Shown here: in pieces, positions 52,453 through 61,217 of the stretch
How positions within the stretch are numbered: the first letter of the stretch is position 1
How the letters are laid out: each line of letters starts with the position of its first letter
NCBI RefSeq assembly: GCF_905397275.1
Contig: NZ_CAJPUY010000017.1
Coordinates: 62,001-126,000, forward strand
Length of the DNA: 64,000 nt
Direction of reading: 5' to 3'
Source: Cupriavidus yeoncheonensis
Lineage (GTDB): Bacteria; Pseudomonadota; Gammaproteobacteria; Burkholderiales; Burkholderiaceae
The notes under the pieces: model-generated
Told to the model about the DNA's origin: nothing
Database searches by the model: none
The model's input: only the letters and a program-made list of their open reading frames with translations
Made by a program: the position numbers and the translations under genes

Positions 52453-53439
52453 TCAGACCGCGCGCATCGCCAGCGCGTAATACGACGCGCCGTCCTCGCT
52501 GCGCTCCAGCATCGCGCGGACCGTCACCGCCAGCCCGCTTCCGTCCTCCCGTCGGAGTTCGGCGCCGAACTCCGCCAGCGGCCGGGCGCGCGTCATCCTG
52601 CGCAGGCGCGCCCCGGCATCGGCAAAACGTCCGGCAAACCCGCCGCCCAGCAGAGCTCCGACATCGCAGCCGACCATCTCCACCAGTGCCGCGTTGACCG
52701 ACTCGCAGCGCAAGTCCCCGTCCAGCAATGCCATGCCTTCCGACGTCAACTCGAACACCGCCCGGAACCGCGCCTGCTGGTCGCGCAGCGACTGCTCGGC
52801 GAGCTTGCGCGCGGTGTTGTCCATGCTGATGCCGACAATCTTGACGAAGCGCCCGTCCAGTTCACGCACCGGCGTTGCGCGGGACGAAATCCAGCGGATG
52901 CTGCCGTCGGGCTGGTACAGGCGGAAGTCGAACTCGTGCGCCTTGCCTGTGCGCAGCGATTCCTCATAGGCGGCGTTCATCATGGGAACGTCATCGGCAT
53001 GCACATGCTTCCAGAAGCTCTCGTTGCTGACGATGCGCCAGCCGTACACGGCTTCGACGTTGGACGAGTAGGTAACGCCGTCCGTGATCAGGTTCCATTC
53101 CCACGTGACGATGCGCGCGCCCTCCTGCGCCAGCTTCATGCGCGCCTCGCTCTCCATGATCTCGGCCGTGTAGCGGCGGCGCATGTCGGTCATGGGGATT
53201 GCCACCGCGTTCGATGTTTCCGCCTCTTGCCGCGCTTGTTCGCCGTAGCGCAGCCAGATCCAGTTGACGCCAAGGAACGCCGCCAGCTTGCGGAGCTTCT
53301 CGTAGTCGATCTCACCGCCCTTCGTCCATTTGTGGACGGCCGGGCGCGACACGTCGAGCGCGTTCGCAACCGCCTGCAGCGTGAGTTTCTTGTGTTCGAG
53401 CAGTTCCTTGAGGCGGAATGCAAAGCTGTTTTCTGTCAT
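52453..53439 (-). CDS. XRE-type helix-turn-helix regulator with PAS domains
   Basis: One-component sensor of 328 residues. Residues 5-65 form a Cro/CI helix-turn-helix (LTLQAVANALDVSRPAVHKW), then a short linker, a PAS_3-type domain (WEWNLITDGVTYSSNVEAVYGW, with FDFRLYQPDGSIRWISSR and VGISMDNTARKLAEQ) and a second, less conserved PAS domain to the end. It likely senses a small ligand or redox state. It overlaps the LysR gene by 4 bp (ATGA) and lies beside the carnitine genes, which it may help regulate. Confidence 0.88.
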   Translation of the reverse strand: MTENSFAFRLKELLEHKKLTLQAVANALDVSRPAVHKWTKGGEIDYEKLRKLAAFLGVNWIWLRYGEQARQEAETSNAVAIPMTDMRRRYTAEIMESEARMKLAQEGARIVTWEWNLITDGVTYSSNVEAVYGWRIVSNESFWKHVHADDVPMMNAAYEESLRTGKAHEFDFRLYQPDGSIRWISSRATPVRELDGRFVKIVGISMDNTARKLAEQSLRDQQARFRAVFELTSEGMALLDGDLRCESVNAALVEMVGCDVGALLGGGFAGRFADAGARLRRMTRARPLAEFGAELRREDGSGLAVTVRAMLERSEDGASYYALAMRAV

Positions 53440-54350
53440 GTCCTGGATTCCCCGGTGGCATCCCCGAGATGCCGTATGAAAAACTCGACGCAGGCGCGCA
53501 GCCGTGCGGAGCCGGAAAGGCGCGAAGGATACACCGCCCAGATATCCGCGTCCTGGCGGTAGTCTGGCAGTACCTGCACCAGGCGGCCGGCCTTGAGGTC
53601 AGCTTCGACGTCCCACATCGAGCGCAGCATGACGCCATGCCCGGCCAGCGCCCAGCCCGTGACAATCTCCCCGTGGTTGGACGACAGGCGCCCGCCGACC
53701 TTGACGTTGCGGTCGCCCTCCGGCCCGGTCATGCGCCAGATGCCGAAGGGATGGTCGCGCTCCTTGGTGACGAGGCAGTCGTGCTCCGTCAGCGCGTCGA
53801 GCGTCTGCGGCACGCCGCGCGCCGCGAGATACGATGGTGCCGCGCACAGCACCCGCCAGTTGCGCGCCAGCCGGCGGGCGATCAGGTGCGGAGCGATGTC
53901 GTTGCCGATGCGGATGTCGAGGTCGATCCCCTCAGCCACGAGGTCGACCAGCTTGTCGAACACGTCGAAGCGGACTTCCAGGCCGGGGTACTGCTCGCAC
54001 AGCGTCGAGATCAGCGGCGCGACATGTCGCCTGCCGAAGCCCACGCTGCTGCCGATCCGCACCAGCCCGCGCGGCGCGCCGCCGCCAGCGGAGACGTCGT
54101 CCATCAACTGGCCGATCTCGTCGAGCATGTGGCGCGCCCAGCGGCACACGCGGTCGCCGTTTTCCGTCAGCGACACCTGGCGCGTGCTCCGGTGCAGCAG
54201 TTGCGCGCCCATCGCCTGCTCCAGCGCCTTGACGCGCTTGCTGACATAGGCCGGCGAGCTGCCCAGTTCCTCCGCAGCGGCGACGAAGCTGGCGCGCTGG
54301 GCGACCAGGCAGAACACCCGCAGGTCTTCCAGTGGGGGCAGATTGTTCAC
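53436..54350 (-). CDS. LysR family regulator, DmlR-like
   Basis: LysR regulator of 304 residues starting MNNLPPLEDLRVFCLVAQRA, with SFVAAAEELGSSPAYVSKRV as the DNA-binding helix pair and an inducer domain of the CrgA/DmlR subgroup. It is divergent from the D-malate dehydrogenase gene, exactly as dmlR lies opposite dmlA in E. coli, so it probably activates that gene in response to D-malate. A perfect palindrome lies in the 101-bp intergenic region. It is followed by the XRE-PAS gene in the same unit. Confidence 0.9.
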   Translation of the reverse strand: MNNLPPLEDLRVFCLVAQRASFVAAAEELGSSPAYVSKRVKALEQAMGAQLLHRSTRQVSLTENGDRVCRWARHMLDEIGQLMDDVSAGGGAPRGLVRIGSSVGFGRRHVAPLISTLCEQYPGLEVRFDVFDKLVDLVAEGIDLDIRIGNDIAPHLIARRLARNWRVLCAAPSYLAARGVPQTLDALTEHDCLVTKERDHPFGIWRMTGPEGDRNVKVGGRLSSNHGEIVTGWALAGHGVMLRSMWDVEADLKAGRLVQVLPDYRQDADIWAVYPSRLSGSARLRACVEFFIRHLGDATGESRT

Positions 54351-54376
54351 GATTCGTGTTTCCTGTATCCACGGTT

Positions 54377-54393
54377 GCGCGGATGATCCGCGC
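54377..54393. promoter_or_regulatory. 17-bp perfect palindrome between LysR and dmlA
   Basis: GCGCGGAT-G-ATCCGCGC lies in the divergent promoter region. It could be a binding site for the LysR protein or the XRE-PAS protein. Confidence 0.5.
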
Positions 54394-54451
54394 GGGGTTT
54401 CCCGGCATCCTCGATCGCGTCCTGACCACCAGATACGAGCGAGACACCGCC

Positions 54452-55525
54452 ATGACCAAACCTTTTCGCATCGCTGCCATCGCCGGCGACGGCATCGGCA
54501 ACGAAGTCCTCCCAGAAGGGCTGCGCGTCGTCGAAGCCGCCGCGCGCAAGTTCAACCTGCCCATCGAAGTGCGTCACTTCGAATGGGCCAACTGCGACTA
54601 CTACCTCCGCCACGGCAAGATGATGCCGGACGACTGGAAGGAACAGCTCGACGGCTTCGACGCCATCTACTTCGGCGCCGTGGGCTGGCCCGACAAGGTG
54701 CCCGACCACGTCTCGCTGTGGGGCTCGCTGCTCAGGTTCCGCCGCGAGTTCGACCAGTACGTCAACTTGCGCCCGGTGCGCCTGCTGCCTGGCGTGCCCT
54801 GCCCGCTGGCCAACAGGAAGCCCGGCGACATCGACTTCTACGTGGTCCGCGAGAACACCGAGGGCGAGTACAGCTCGGTCGGCGGGCGCATGTACGAGGG
54901 CACCGAGCGCGAGATCGTGATGCAGCAATCGATCTTCAGCCGCCACGGCACCGACCGTATCCTGAAGTACGCCTTCGAACTGGCACAATCCCGCCCCCGA
55001 AAAAAGCTGACCTCGGCCACCAAGTCCAACGGCATTGCCATCAGCATGCCCTGGTGGGACGAGCGCACCGCCGCGGTGGGAGCACAGTATCCCGAGGTCA
55101 AATGGGACAGCCAGCACATCGACATCCTCTGCGCCCGCTTCGTGCTCCAGCCCGAGCGCTTCGACGTGGTGGTCGCGTCCAACCTGTTTGGCGACCTCCT
55201 CTCCGACCTCGGCCCGGCCTGCACCGGCACCATCGGCCTGGCGGGCTCGGCCAACCTGAATCCGGAACGCCAGTTCCCCTCGCTGTTCGAACCGGTGCAC
55301 GGCTCGGCGCCGGACATCTTCGGCAAGCAGATCGCCAACCCCATCGGCATGATCTGGTCGGGCGCGATGATGCTGGATTTCCTCGGCGGTGCAGCAGGAC
55401 GCCAGGCGCATGACGCCATCCTCGCCGCCGTCGAGACCGTGCTGCGGGAAGGCCCGCTGACGCCGGACGCCGGCGGCAAGGCCGGCACGAGCGACGTGGG
55501 CAAGGCCATCGCCGACGCCATCTGA
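54452..55525 (+). CDS. dmlA: D-malate/tartrate dehydrogenase (decarboxylating)
   Basis: Isocitrate/isopropylmalate dehydrogenase-family enzyme of 357 residues, of the tartrate dehydrogenase/DmlA type. RIAAIAGDGIGNEVLPEGLR, WDYYLRHG-like NCDYYLRHGKMMPDDW, VRENTEGEYSSVGGRMYEGT and NPIGMIWSGAMMLDFLG are diagnostic. It converts D-malate and NAD to pyruvate, CO2 and NADH, with Mn2+ or Mg2+. Upstream in-frame sequence is noncoding. Here it would consume the D-malate expected from L-carnitine breakdown by the genes just downstream. Confidence 0.93.
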   Translation: MTKPFRIAAIAGDGIGNEVLPEGLRVVEAAARKFNLPIEVRHFEWANCDYYLRHGKMMPDDWKEQLDGFDAIYFGAVGWPDKVPDHVSLWGSLLRFRREFDQYVNLRPVRLLPGVPCPLANRKPGDIDFYVVRENTEGEYSSVGGRMYEGTEREIVMQQSIFSRHGTDRILKYAFELAQSRPRKKLTSATKSNGIAISMPWWDERTAAVGAQYPEVKWDSQHIDILCARFVLQPERFDVVVASNLFGDLLSDLGPACTGTIGLAGSANLNPERQFPSLFEPVHGSAPDIFGKQIANPIGMIWSGAMMLDFLGGAAGRQAHDAILAAVETVLREGPLTPDAGGKAGTSDVGKAIADAI

Positions 55526-55664
55526 CGCCAGATGCGCGGGAGGACGTGACGCAGAATTCGCGCGACACGCCCGCCCCGCCTGGCGCGCGGAGGCCCATCC
55601 GGCACACACATAATTTTTTTCAGCGCGGAGCTTGTGCATCCCCGGGATTTTGCATAGAGTTTGT

Positions 55665-55698
55665 GTAAACCAATAGTTACTGTAAACCATGGGTTTAC
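55665..55698. promoter_or_regulatory. Tandem operator before the BCCT gene
   Basis: Two sites 17 bp apart both begin GTAAACCA: GTAA-N8-TTAC at 55665-55680 and GTAAACC-ATG-GGTTTAC at 55682-55698 (perfect 7-bp arms). The region is AT-rich compared with its surroundings. Binding protein unknown. Confidence 0.65.
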
Positions 55699-55792
55699 AA
55701 AAAGCAAAATAAAAACGCGGACCCAACCGCGCCGGTTAGACAAGTTCCACCACAAAGCACCAATGCGCCAAGACGCATCGGAGGAGATCCAC

Positions 55793-57388
55793 TTGAAAAC
55801 GTCCACGTCCCGCCGCGACGGATTCCTGACCGTCTGCACGCTCACCGCCGTGCTGGTCACCGTCATCGCCATGGTCCGCTGGCCCGCCGAAGCGGCCGCC
55901 ACTGCCTCCCAACTCTTCGACTGGTCCACGCGCTCCTTCGGGTCGCTGGTCCAGATCTTCGTCTTCGGCTGTGTCATCGCCTGCCTGGCGCTGGCCTTCA
56001 GCAAGTACGGCAACGTGCGCCTGGGCGAAGGCAAGCCCGAGTACTCCACATTGTCGTGGGTCTTCATGTTCATCTGCGCAGGCATGGGGTCGTCGACCAT
56101 GTACTGGGGTGTGATGGAGTGGGTCTACTACTACCAGTCGCCCGGCCTCAACGTGCCCACCGGCACGCGCGAGGCGCTGGAATACTCCATCAGCTACTCG
56201 TTCTTCCACTGGGGCCTGAGCGCCTGGGCGGTGTATGCCCTGCCCTCGCTGGCCATGGCGTACCACTTCCATGTGCGCAAGAACAAGGGGCTGAACCTGG
56301 CGTCCATCATCGAGGCCATCACGGGCTTCCGCGCCACCGGACCGGTCGGCCGGCTGGTGGACCTGATCTTCCTGCTGACGATGTTCGGGGCGCTGACCGT
56401 CTCGATCGCGCTGACCGCGTCGACCTTCACGCGCGGCCTGTCCGGCCTGTTCGGCGTGCCGGATTCGTTCGTCACGCAGTTGATCGTGATCGTCGGCGTG
56501 TCGGTGCTGTTCTCCGCGAGCGCCTATATCGGCATCGACGGCGGCATGCAGCGTCTGAGCCATATGGTCTGCTGGGGCGCGCTGCTGCTGGCCGCCGTCG
56601 TGTTCGCCATCGGGCCGACCCTGTTCTCCGGCAACAACATCGTCAATGGCCTGGGCCTGATGCTGCAGAACTACGTCCACATGAGCCTGTTCACCGACCC
56701 CACCGGCGACGGCGCCTTCAGCCGCGGCTGGACGGTGTTCTACTGGCTGTGGTGGGTGTCGTACTCGCCGGGCGTGGCGATGTTCGTGGCGCGCGTGTCG
56801 AAGGGACGCAAGATCAAGGAAGTCATCTACGCCTTGCTGCTGGGCGGCAGCTTCGGATGCTGGTTCTTCTTCGGCGCGCTGGAAAGCTACAGCATGCACC
56901 AGTTCATGTCGGGCGCCATCGACGTGCCGCGCATCCTGAAGGAGCACGGCGGCGAAACTGCGGTGGAAATGCTGCTGAGCGCGCTGCCGGCCGGCAAGGT
57001 GTTCCTGGCCGTGTACCTGGCGATCATGATCGTCTTCCTCGCCGCCCACGTCGACGCCGTGGCCTACGCGGTGGCGGCCACCACCACGCGCAACCTGGAA
57101 GAAGGACAGGACCCGTCGCCGACCAGCCGCGTGTTCTGGTGCGTGATGCTGACGCTGGTGCCGCTGGCGATGCTGTTCGTCAAGGCGTCGCTGGAGACCA
57201 TGAAGACCGCAGTGGTGCTGACCGCCATCCCGTTCCTGGTCATTCTTGGCGTCAAGCTGTTCGGACTGTTCCGCTGGCTGCTGCAGGACCACGCCGACAC
57301 GCCGGCGCACCTGATCGAGACGGCTCGGCCTGAAAGCGAGAACCGCGCCGTGACCACCGACCGCGAGGCCGTCGCCGCCAACGTCTGA
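55793..57388 (+). CDS. BCCT family betaine/carnitine/choline transporter, TTG start
   Basis: Twelve-helix carrier of 531 residues. The BCCT signature GWTVFYWLWWVSYSP is intact, near residue 315. TTG at KTSTSRRDG is preferred because GGAGGAG lies 6 bp upstream; an ATG ten codons earlier lacks a ribosome site. The N-terminal tail is short, so osmotic gating is unlikely. Position between the D-malate dehydrogenase and carnitine monooxygenase genes strongly suggests L-carnitine (possibly with betaine) as substrate. A terminator follows, and the operator pair precedes it. Confidence 0.92.
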   Translation: MKTSTSRRDGFLTVCTLTAVLVTVIAMVRWPAEAAATASQLFDWSTRSFGSLVQIFVFGCVIACLALAFSKYGNVRLGEGKPEYSTLSWVFMFICAGMGSSTMYWGVMEWVYYYQSPGLNVPTGTREALEYSISYSFFHWGLSAWAVYALPSLAMAYHFHVRKNKGLNLASIIEAITGFRATGPVGRLVDLIFLLTMFGALTVSIALTASTFTRGLSGLFGVPDSFVTQLIVIVGVSVLFSASAYIGIDGGMQRLSHMVCWGALLLAAVVFAIGPTLFSGNNIVNGLGLMLQNYVHMSLFTDPTGDGAFSRGWTVFYWLWWVSYSPGVAMFVARVSKGRKIKEVIYALLLGGSFGCWFFFGALESYSMHQFMSGAIDVPRILKEHGGETAVEMLLSALPAGKVFLAVYLAIMIVFLAAHVDAVAYAVAATTTRNLEEGQDPSPTSRVFWCVMLTLVPLAMLFVKASLETMKTAVVLTAIPFLVILGVKLFGLFRWLLQDHADTPAHLIETARPESENRAVTTDREAVAANV

Positions 57389-57450
57389 TGGATTGATGGG
57401 CAGGGTGGCGCCTCCGCCGCCCTTCCCTTCCCGACAACTGCCCACACCTT

Positions 57451-57471
57451 GCCCGCCCCCTCGGGCTTTTT
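57451..57471 (+). terminator. Rho-independent terminator after the BCCT gene
   Basis: GCCCG and CGGGC flank a 6-base loop and are followed by five T residues. It lies 63 bp past the BCCT stop, so cntA must have its own promoter. Confidence 0.85.
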
Positions 57472-57484
57472 CTTCCGCCTTGTT

Positions 57485-57501
57485 GTTAAACAATATTTAA
57501 C
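57485..57501. promoter_or_regulatory. Palindrome upstream of cntA
   Basis: GTTAAA-CAATA-TTTAAC, 6-bp perfect arms, followed by further TTAAC direct repeats before the start codon. The CAATA centre resembles the first operator of the BCCT gene, which may indicate a shared regulator. Confidence 0.55.
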
Positions 57502-57535
57502 GCTTAACTGCAAATTAACCAAAGGAAACCGAATC

Positions 57536-58672
57536 ATGGAGAAGACCCTGGACAACGCCGCCGTCAAGCTGCCCGCCGACTTCTGCGCCGACGACGAGAA
57601 CGCCTGGACCCTGCCCGCCTCGTATTACACGAAGGAAGCCGTCTTCGAGTACGAGAAGGAAAAGATCTTCGCCAATAGCTGGATCTGCGTGGCCCACCGC
57701 AGCGAACTGGCCGAGTCAAACGACTACGTGACCCGCGAAATCATCGGCGAAAGCATCGTCGTACTGCGCGACCGCGAAGGCGTGCTGCGCGCCTTCTACA
57801 ACGTCTGCCCGCACCGCGGCCACCAACTGCTGCAAGGCAGCGGCCGCGCGAAGAACGTCATCACCTGCCCGTACCACGCCTGGACCTTCAAGCTCGATGG
57901 TGAACTGGCGCTTGCACGCAACTGCGACAACGTCCCCAACTTCGACAAGAGCAAGTCCAGCCTGGTCCCGGTCAAGGTCGAGGAATACGCCGGCTTCGTC
58001 TTCGTCAACATGAACCCGGACGCCGGCAGCGTCGAGGAACAACTCCCCGGCCTGGAAGCCCGCATGCGCGCGGCCTGCCCGGTGATCGACGAACTCCACC
58101 TCGGCGCCCGCTTCGTCACCGAGACGCCGGCCAACTGGAAGTCCATCGTCGACAACTACATGGAGTGCTACCACTGCGGCCCGGCGCACCCCGGCTTCTC
58201 GGACTCGGTGCAGGTCGACAAGTACACCCACACGCTGCACGGCAACTGGACGCTGCAGTTCGGCCACGCCAAGTCGTCGGAAAAATCTTTCAAGCTGGAC
58301 GAGTCGGTAAAGGATCCGAGCTTCAGCGGCTTCTGGGCCTGGCCTTGCACGATGTTCAACGTGCCGCCGGGTGCCAACTTCATGACGGTGATCTACGAGT
58401 TCCCGGCCAGCGCCGAAGTCACGCTCCAGCACTACGAGATCTACTTCCTGAACAAGGAACTGACCGAGGACCAGAAGAAGCTGGTCGAGTGGTATCGCGA
58501 CGTGTTCCGCCCGGAAGACCTGCGCCTCGTCGAAAGCGTGCAGAAGGGCCTGAAGTCACGCGGCTACCGCGGCCAGGGCCGGATCATGGTCGACCGCCAG
58601 CGCAGCGGCATCAGCGAGCACGGCATCGTGCATTTCCACCGCAAGGTGGCGAAGGAATACGAGGGCGCCTGA
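57536..58672 (+). CDS. cntA: Carnitine monooxygenase, Rieske oxygenase subunit (CntA/YeaW)
   Basis: Rieske non-heme iron oxygenase of 378 residues. Ligands of the [2Fe-2S] cluster are C91, H93, C111 and H114 (CPHRGHQLL and CPYHAW), and those of the mononuclear iron include H213 and H218 in NYMECYHCGPAHPGF. Glutamate 210 bridges the two sites where most Rieske oxygenases have aspartate, the hallmark of CntA/YeaW. The close match to YeaW, including FRPEDLRLVESVQKGLKSRG, identifies L-carnitine (also gamma-butyrobetaine or betaine in some members) as substrate, with release of trimethylamine and malic semialdehyde. Confidence 0.95.
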   Translation: MEKTLDNAAVKLPADFCADDENAWTLPASYYTKEAVFEYEKEKIFANSWICVAHRSELAESNDYVTREIIGESIVVLRDREGVLRAFYNVCPHRGHQLLQGSGRAKNVITCPYHAWTFKLDGELALARNCDNVPNFDKSKSSLVPVKVEEYAGFVFVNMNPDAGSVEEQLPGLEARMRAACPVIDELHLGARFVTETPANWKSIVDNYMECYHCGPAHPGFSDSVQVDKYTHTLHGNWTLQFGHAKSSEKSFKLDESVKDPSFSGFWAWPCTMFNVPPGANFMTVIYEFPASAEVTLQHYEIYFLNKELTEDQKKLVEWYRDVFRPEDLRLVESVQKGLKSRGYRGQGRIMVDRQRSGISEHGIVHFHRKVAKEYEGA

Positions 58673-58703
58673 GCCCCGTCCCACCGAAACGGAGACCAGA
58701 CAA

Positions 58704-60152
58704 ATGCAACTGAAGGACAACGCCCTCTTCCGCCAGCAGGCCCTGATCGGCGCCGAATGGACCGACGCCCCCGACGCCGCCACCGTAGCCGTGTCCGACC
58801 CCGCCACGGGCGAGCAGGTCGGCACCGTGCCGCTGATGCGCGAGGCCGGCGCCGTGGCCGCCATCGAGGCCGCCAACGCCGCCCTGCCCGCCTGGAAAGC
58901 CCGCACCGCCAAGGAGCGTGCCGCGCTGCTGCGCAAGTGGTTCGACCTCATCATCGAGAACGAGGACGACCTCGCCGCCATCATGACCCGCGAGCAAGGC
59001 AAGCCCCTGGCCGAAGCGCGCGGCGAGGTGCGCTACGCCGCCTCGTTCATCGAGTGGTTCGGCGAGGAAGCCAAGCGCCTCTACGGCGACGTGATTCCCT
59101 CCCCGGCCGCCGACAAGCGGCTGGTCGTTGTGCGCGAGCCAATCGGCGTCTGCGCGGCCATCACGCCGTGGAACTTCCCGGCAGCGATGATCGCCCGCAA
59201 GGCCGCGCCCGCGCTGGCGGCAGGCTGCACGATGGTGGTCAAGCCCGCCAACGAGACGCCGTTCAGCGCGCTGGCGCTGGCCGAGCTGGCGCTGCGCGCC
59301 GGCATCCCGGCGGGTGTGCTGAACATCGTCACCGGCGACGCGGCGGCCATCGGCAGCCAGTTCACCGGCCATCCGCTGGTGCGCAAGCTGTCGTTCACCG
59401 GCTCCACGCCGGTCGGTCGCCTGCTGATGCAGCAGTGCGCCGGCACGGTCAAGAAGGTATCGCTGGAACTGGGCGGCAACGCGCCGTTCATCGTGTTCGA
59501 GGATGCCGATATCGACGCGGCGGTCGAGAGCGCCATCCAGGCCAAGTACCGCAACGCCGGCCAGACCTGCGTCTGCGTCAACCGCCTCTATATCCACGAC
59601 GCCGTGTACGACCAGTTCGTCGAGCGCTACGTGAAGAAGGTGGCCGGACTGCGCGTGGGCAACGGCTTCACGGCCGGCAGCGAGATCGGCCCGCTGATCA
59701 CGGAGAAGGCGGTCGCCAAGGTCGGTGAACTGGTGGCGGATGCCGTGAGCAAGGGCGCTCGCATCGCCATTGGCGGCGGCGTGCATGAGGCCGGTGCGCA
59801 GTTCTTCGCGCCGACGGTGCTGGCGGATGTCACCCCCGGCATGCGCGTGCTGGACGAGGAAATCTTCGGGCCGGTCTCGCCGATCGTCCGCTTCACCTCG
59901 GAAGCCGACGTCGTCCGCATGGCCAACGACACCATCTACGGCCTGGCCGCCTACTTCTTCAGCCGCGACATCGGCCGCGTCTGGCGCGTGGCGGAGCAGC
60001 TGGAGTACGGCATCGTCGGCATCAACACGGGCCTGTTCTCGAACGAGGTGGCGCCGTTCGGCGGCGTGAAGCAGTCGGGACTGGGTCGCGAAGGCTCGAA
60101 GTACGGCATCGAGGACTACCTCGAGATGAAATACCTCTGCATGGCGCTGTAA
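58704..60152 (+). CDS. NAD(P)-dependent semialdehyde dehydrogenase (malic semialdehyde candidate)
   Basis: Aldehyde dehydrogenase of 482 residues of the succinate-semialdehyde dehydrogenase (GabD) group. TPWNFPAAMIARKAAPALAA, GSTPVGRLL, LELGGNAPFIVFEDAD with the general-base glutamate, and GQTCVCVNRLYI with the nucleophilic cysteine are present; FGGVKQSGLGREGSKYGIED closes it. Between cntA and cntB, the natural substrate is malic semialdehyde, giving malate. It is 31 bp after cntA and 30 bp before cntB. Confidence 0.93.
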   Translation: MQLKDNALFRQQALIGAEWTDAPDAATVAVSDPATGEQVGTVPLMREAGAVAAIEAANAALPAWKARTAKERAALLRKWFDLIIENEDDLAAIMTREQGKPLAEARGEVRYAASFIEWFGEEAKRLYGDVIPSPAADKRLVVVREPIGVCAAITPWNFPAAMIARKAAPALAAGCTMVVKPANETPFSALALAELALRAGIPAGVLNIVTGDAAAIGSQFTGHPLVRKLSFTGSTPVGRLLMQQCAGTVKKVSLELGGNAPFIVFEDADIDAAVESAIQAKYRNAGQTCVCVNRLYIHDAVYDQFVERYVKKVAGLRVGNGFTAGSEIGPLITEKAVAKVGELVADAVSKGARIAIGGGVHEAGAQFFAPTVLADVTPGMRVLDEEIFGPVSPIVRFTSEADVVRMANDTIYGLAAYFFSRDIGRVWRVAEQLEYGIVGINTGLFSNEVAPFGGVKQSGLGREGSKYGIEDYLEMKYLCMAL

Positions 60153-60182
60153 CGCGCGGCAGCACACCCGGAAGACAGCAGC

Positions 60183-61160
60183 ATGGGCAATACCTACCAG
60201 ACCCTCCAGGTGCGGGTTTCGCGCATCGAGCACGTGACCCCGCTGATCAAGCGCTTCACCATGGAAGCGATGGACGGCAGCGATCTGCCGCCTTTCACCG
60301 GTGGCAGCCACGTCATCGTGCGGATGCGCGACGGCGAGCGCCAGTACAGCAACGCCTACTCGCTGATGAGCTCGCCCGACGCGCTCGGCAGCTACCAGAT
60401 TGGCGTGCGGCGCGAAGAGAAGTCGAAAGGCGGCTCGGCGTTCCTGCACGACAAGGTGTCCGAGGGCGACGCACTCACCATCACCACGCCGAACAACCTG
60501 TTCGCGCTGGATGATGGCGCGCATCACCACGTACTGATCGCTGGCGGTATCGGCATCACGCCGTTCATGTCGCAAATGCACGAACTGCGCAAGCGTGGGG
60601 CCTCGCACGAGTTGCACTACGCATTCCGCGCGGACGAGCACGGCGCGTTCCGCGACGAGCTGGCGGCGCTCACGCAAGCGACTTCCGGGGGCCACGTCAG
60701 CTTCTATGTCGACAGCAAGGGCCAGAAGCTCGACCTGGCCGGCCTGCTGGGCGGCATGCAGGCCGGCGCGCATGTCTATGTCTGCGGCCCGGCCCCGCTG
60801 ATCGATGCCGTGCGCACGGCCGCGCAGGCTGTTGGCCTCGATCCGTCGCGCGTGCACTGGGAACAGTTCGCCGCGCCGGAACAGGCGGGCGACGCCTTCA
60901 CCGTGATGCTGGCGAAATCCGGCAAGACGGTGGAAGTGGCTGCCGGCGAGTCAATCCTGAAGGCCATCGAGCGCGACAGCACCGTCCCGGTCGAATGCCT
61001 GTGCCGCGAAGGCGTGTGCGGCACCTGCGAGACCCGCATCCTCGAAGGCGAAGCCGTCCACTTCGACCAGTACCTGAGCGACAAGGAGAAGGCGTCGCAG
61101 AAGACGATGATGATCTGCGTGTCGCGGGCGAAGGGCGGCAAGCTCGTGCTCGACCTGTAA
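60183..61160 (+). CDS. cntB: Carnitine monooxygenase reductase subunit (CntB/YeaX)
   Basis: Reductase of 325 residues with the phthalate dioxygenase reductase order: FMN-binding beta-barrel (RQYSNAYSLMSSP), NADH-binding fold (HHVLIAGGIGITPFMSQMHE), and a C-terminal plant-type [2Fe-2S] domain (CREGVCGTC, then a fourth cysteine in MMICVSRA). It passes electrons from NADH to CntA. Its position after the dehydrogenase is the usual cnt arrangement. Confidence 0.95.
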   Translation: MGNTYQTLQVRVSRIEHVTPLIKRFTMEAMDGSDLPPFTGGSHVIVRMRDGERQYSNAYSLMSSPDALGSYQIGVRREEKSKGGSAFLHDKVSEGDALTITTPNNLFALDDGAHHHVLIAGGIGITPFMSQMHELRKRGASHELHYAFRADEHGAFRDELAALTQATSGGHVSFYVDSKGQKLDLAGLLGGMQAGAHVYVCGPAPLIDAVRTAAQAVGLDPSRVHWEQFAAPEQAGDAFTVMLAKSGKTVEVAAGESILKAIERDSTVPVECLCREGVCGTCETRILEGEAVHFDQYLSDKEKASQKTMMICVSRAKGGKLVLDL

Positions 61161-61171
61161 GTCACAAGAAA

Positions 61172-61194
61172 GGCCGGCGCACGGAACGCCGGCC
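61172..61194. terminator. GC-rich hairpin after cntB
   Basis: GGCCGGCG and CGCCGGCC form a perfect 8-bp stem around CACGGAA, 11 bp after the cntB stop. No T run follows, so it may attenuate rather than stop transcription into the porin gene. Confidence 0.6.
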
Positions 61195-61217
61195 GTCATC
61201 CCTCCCGAGGAGACCAC

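Noticed and set aside
57536..61160. Glycine betaine monooxygenase (GbcAB) instead of carnitine monooxygenase
   Set aside because: Sequence resemblance is to YeaW/CntA throughout, the reductase is YeaX/CntB-like, and a semialdehyde dehydrogenase lies between them, which betaine demethylation would not need.
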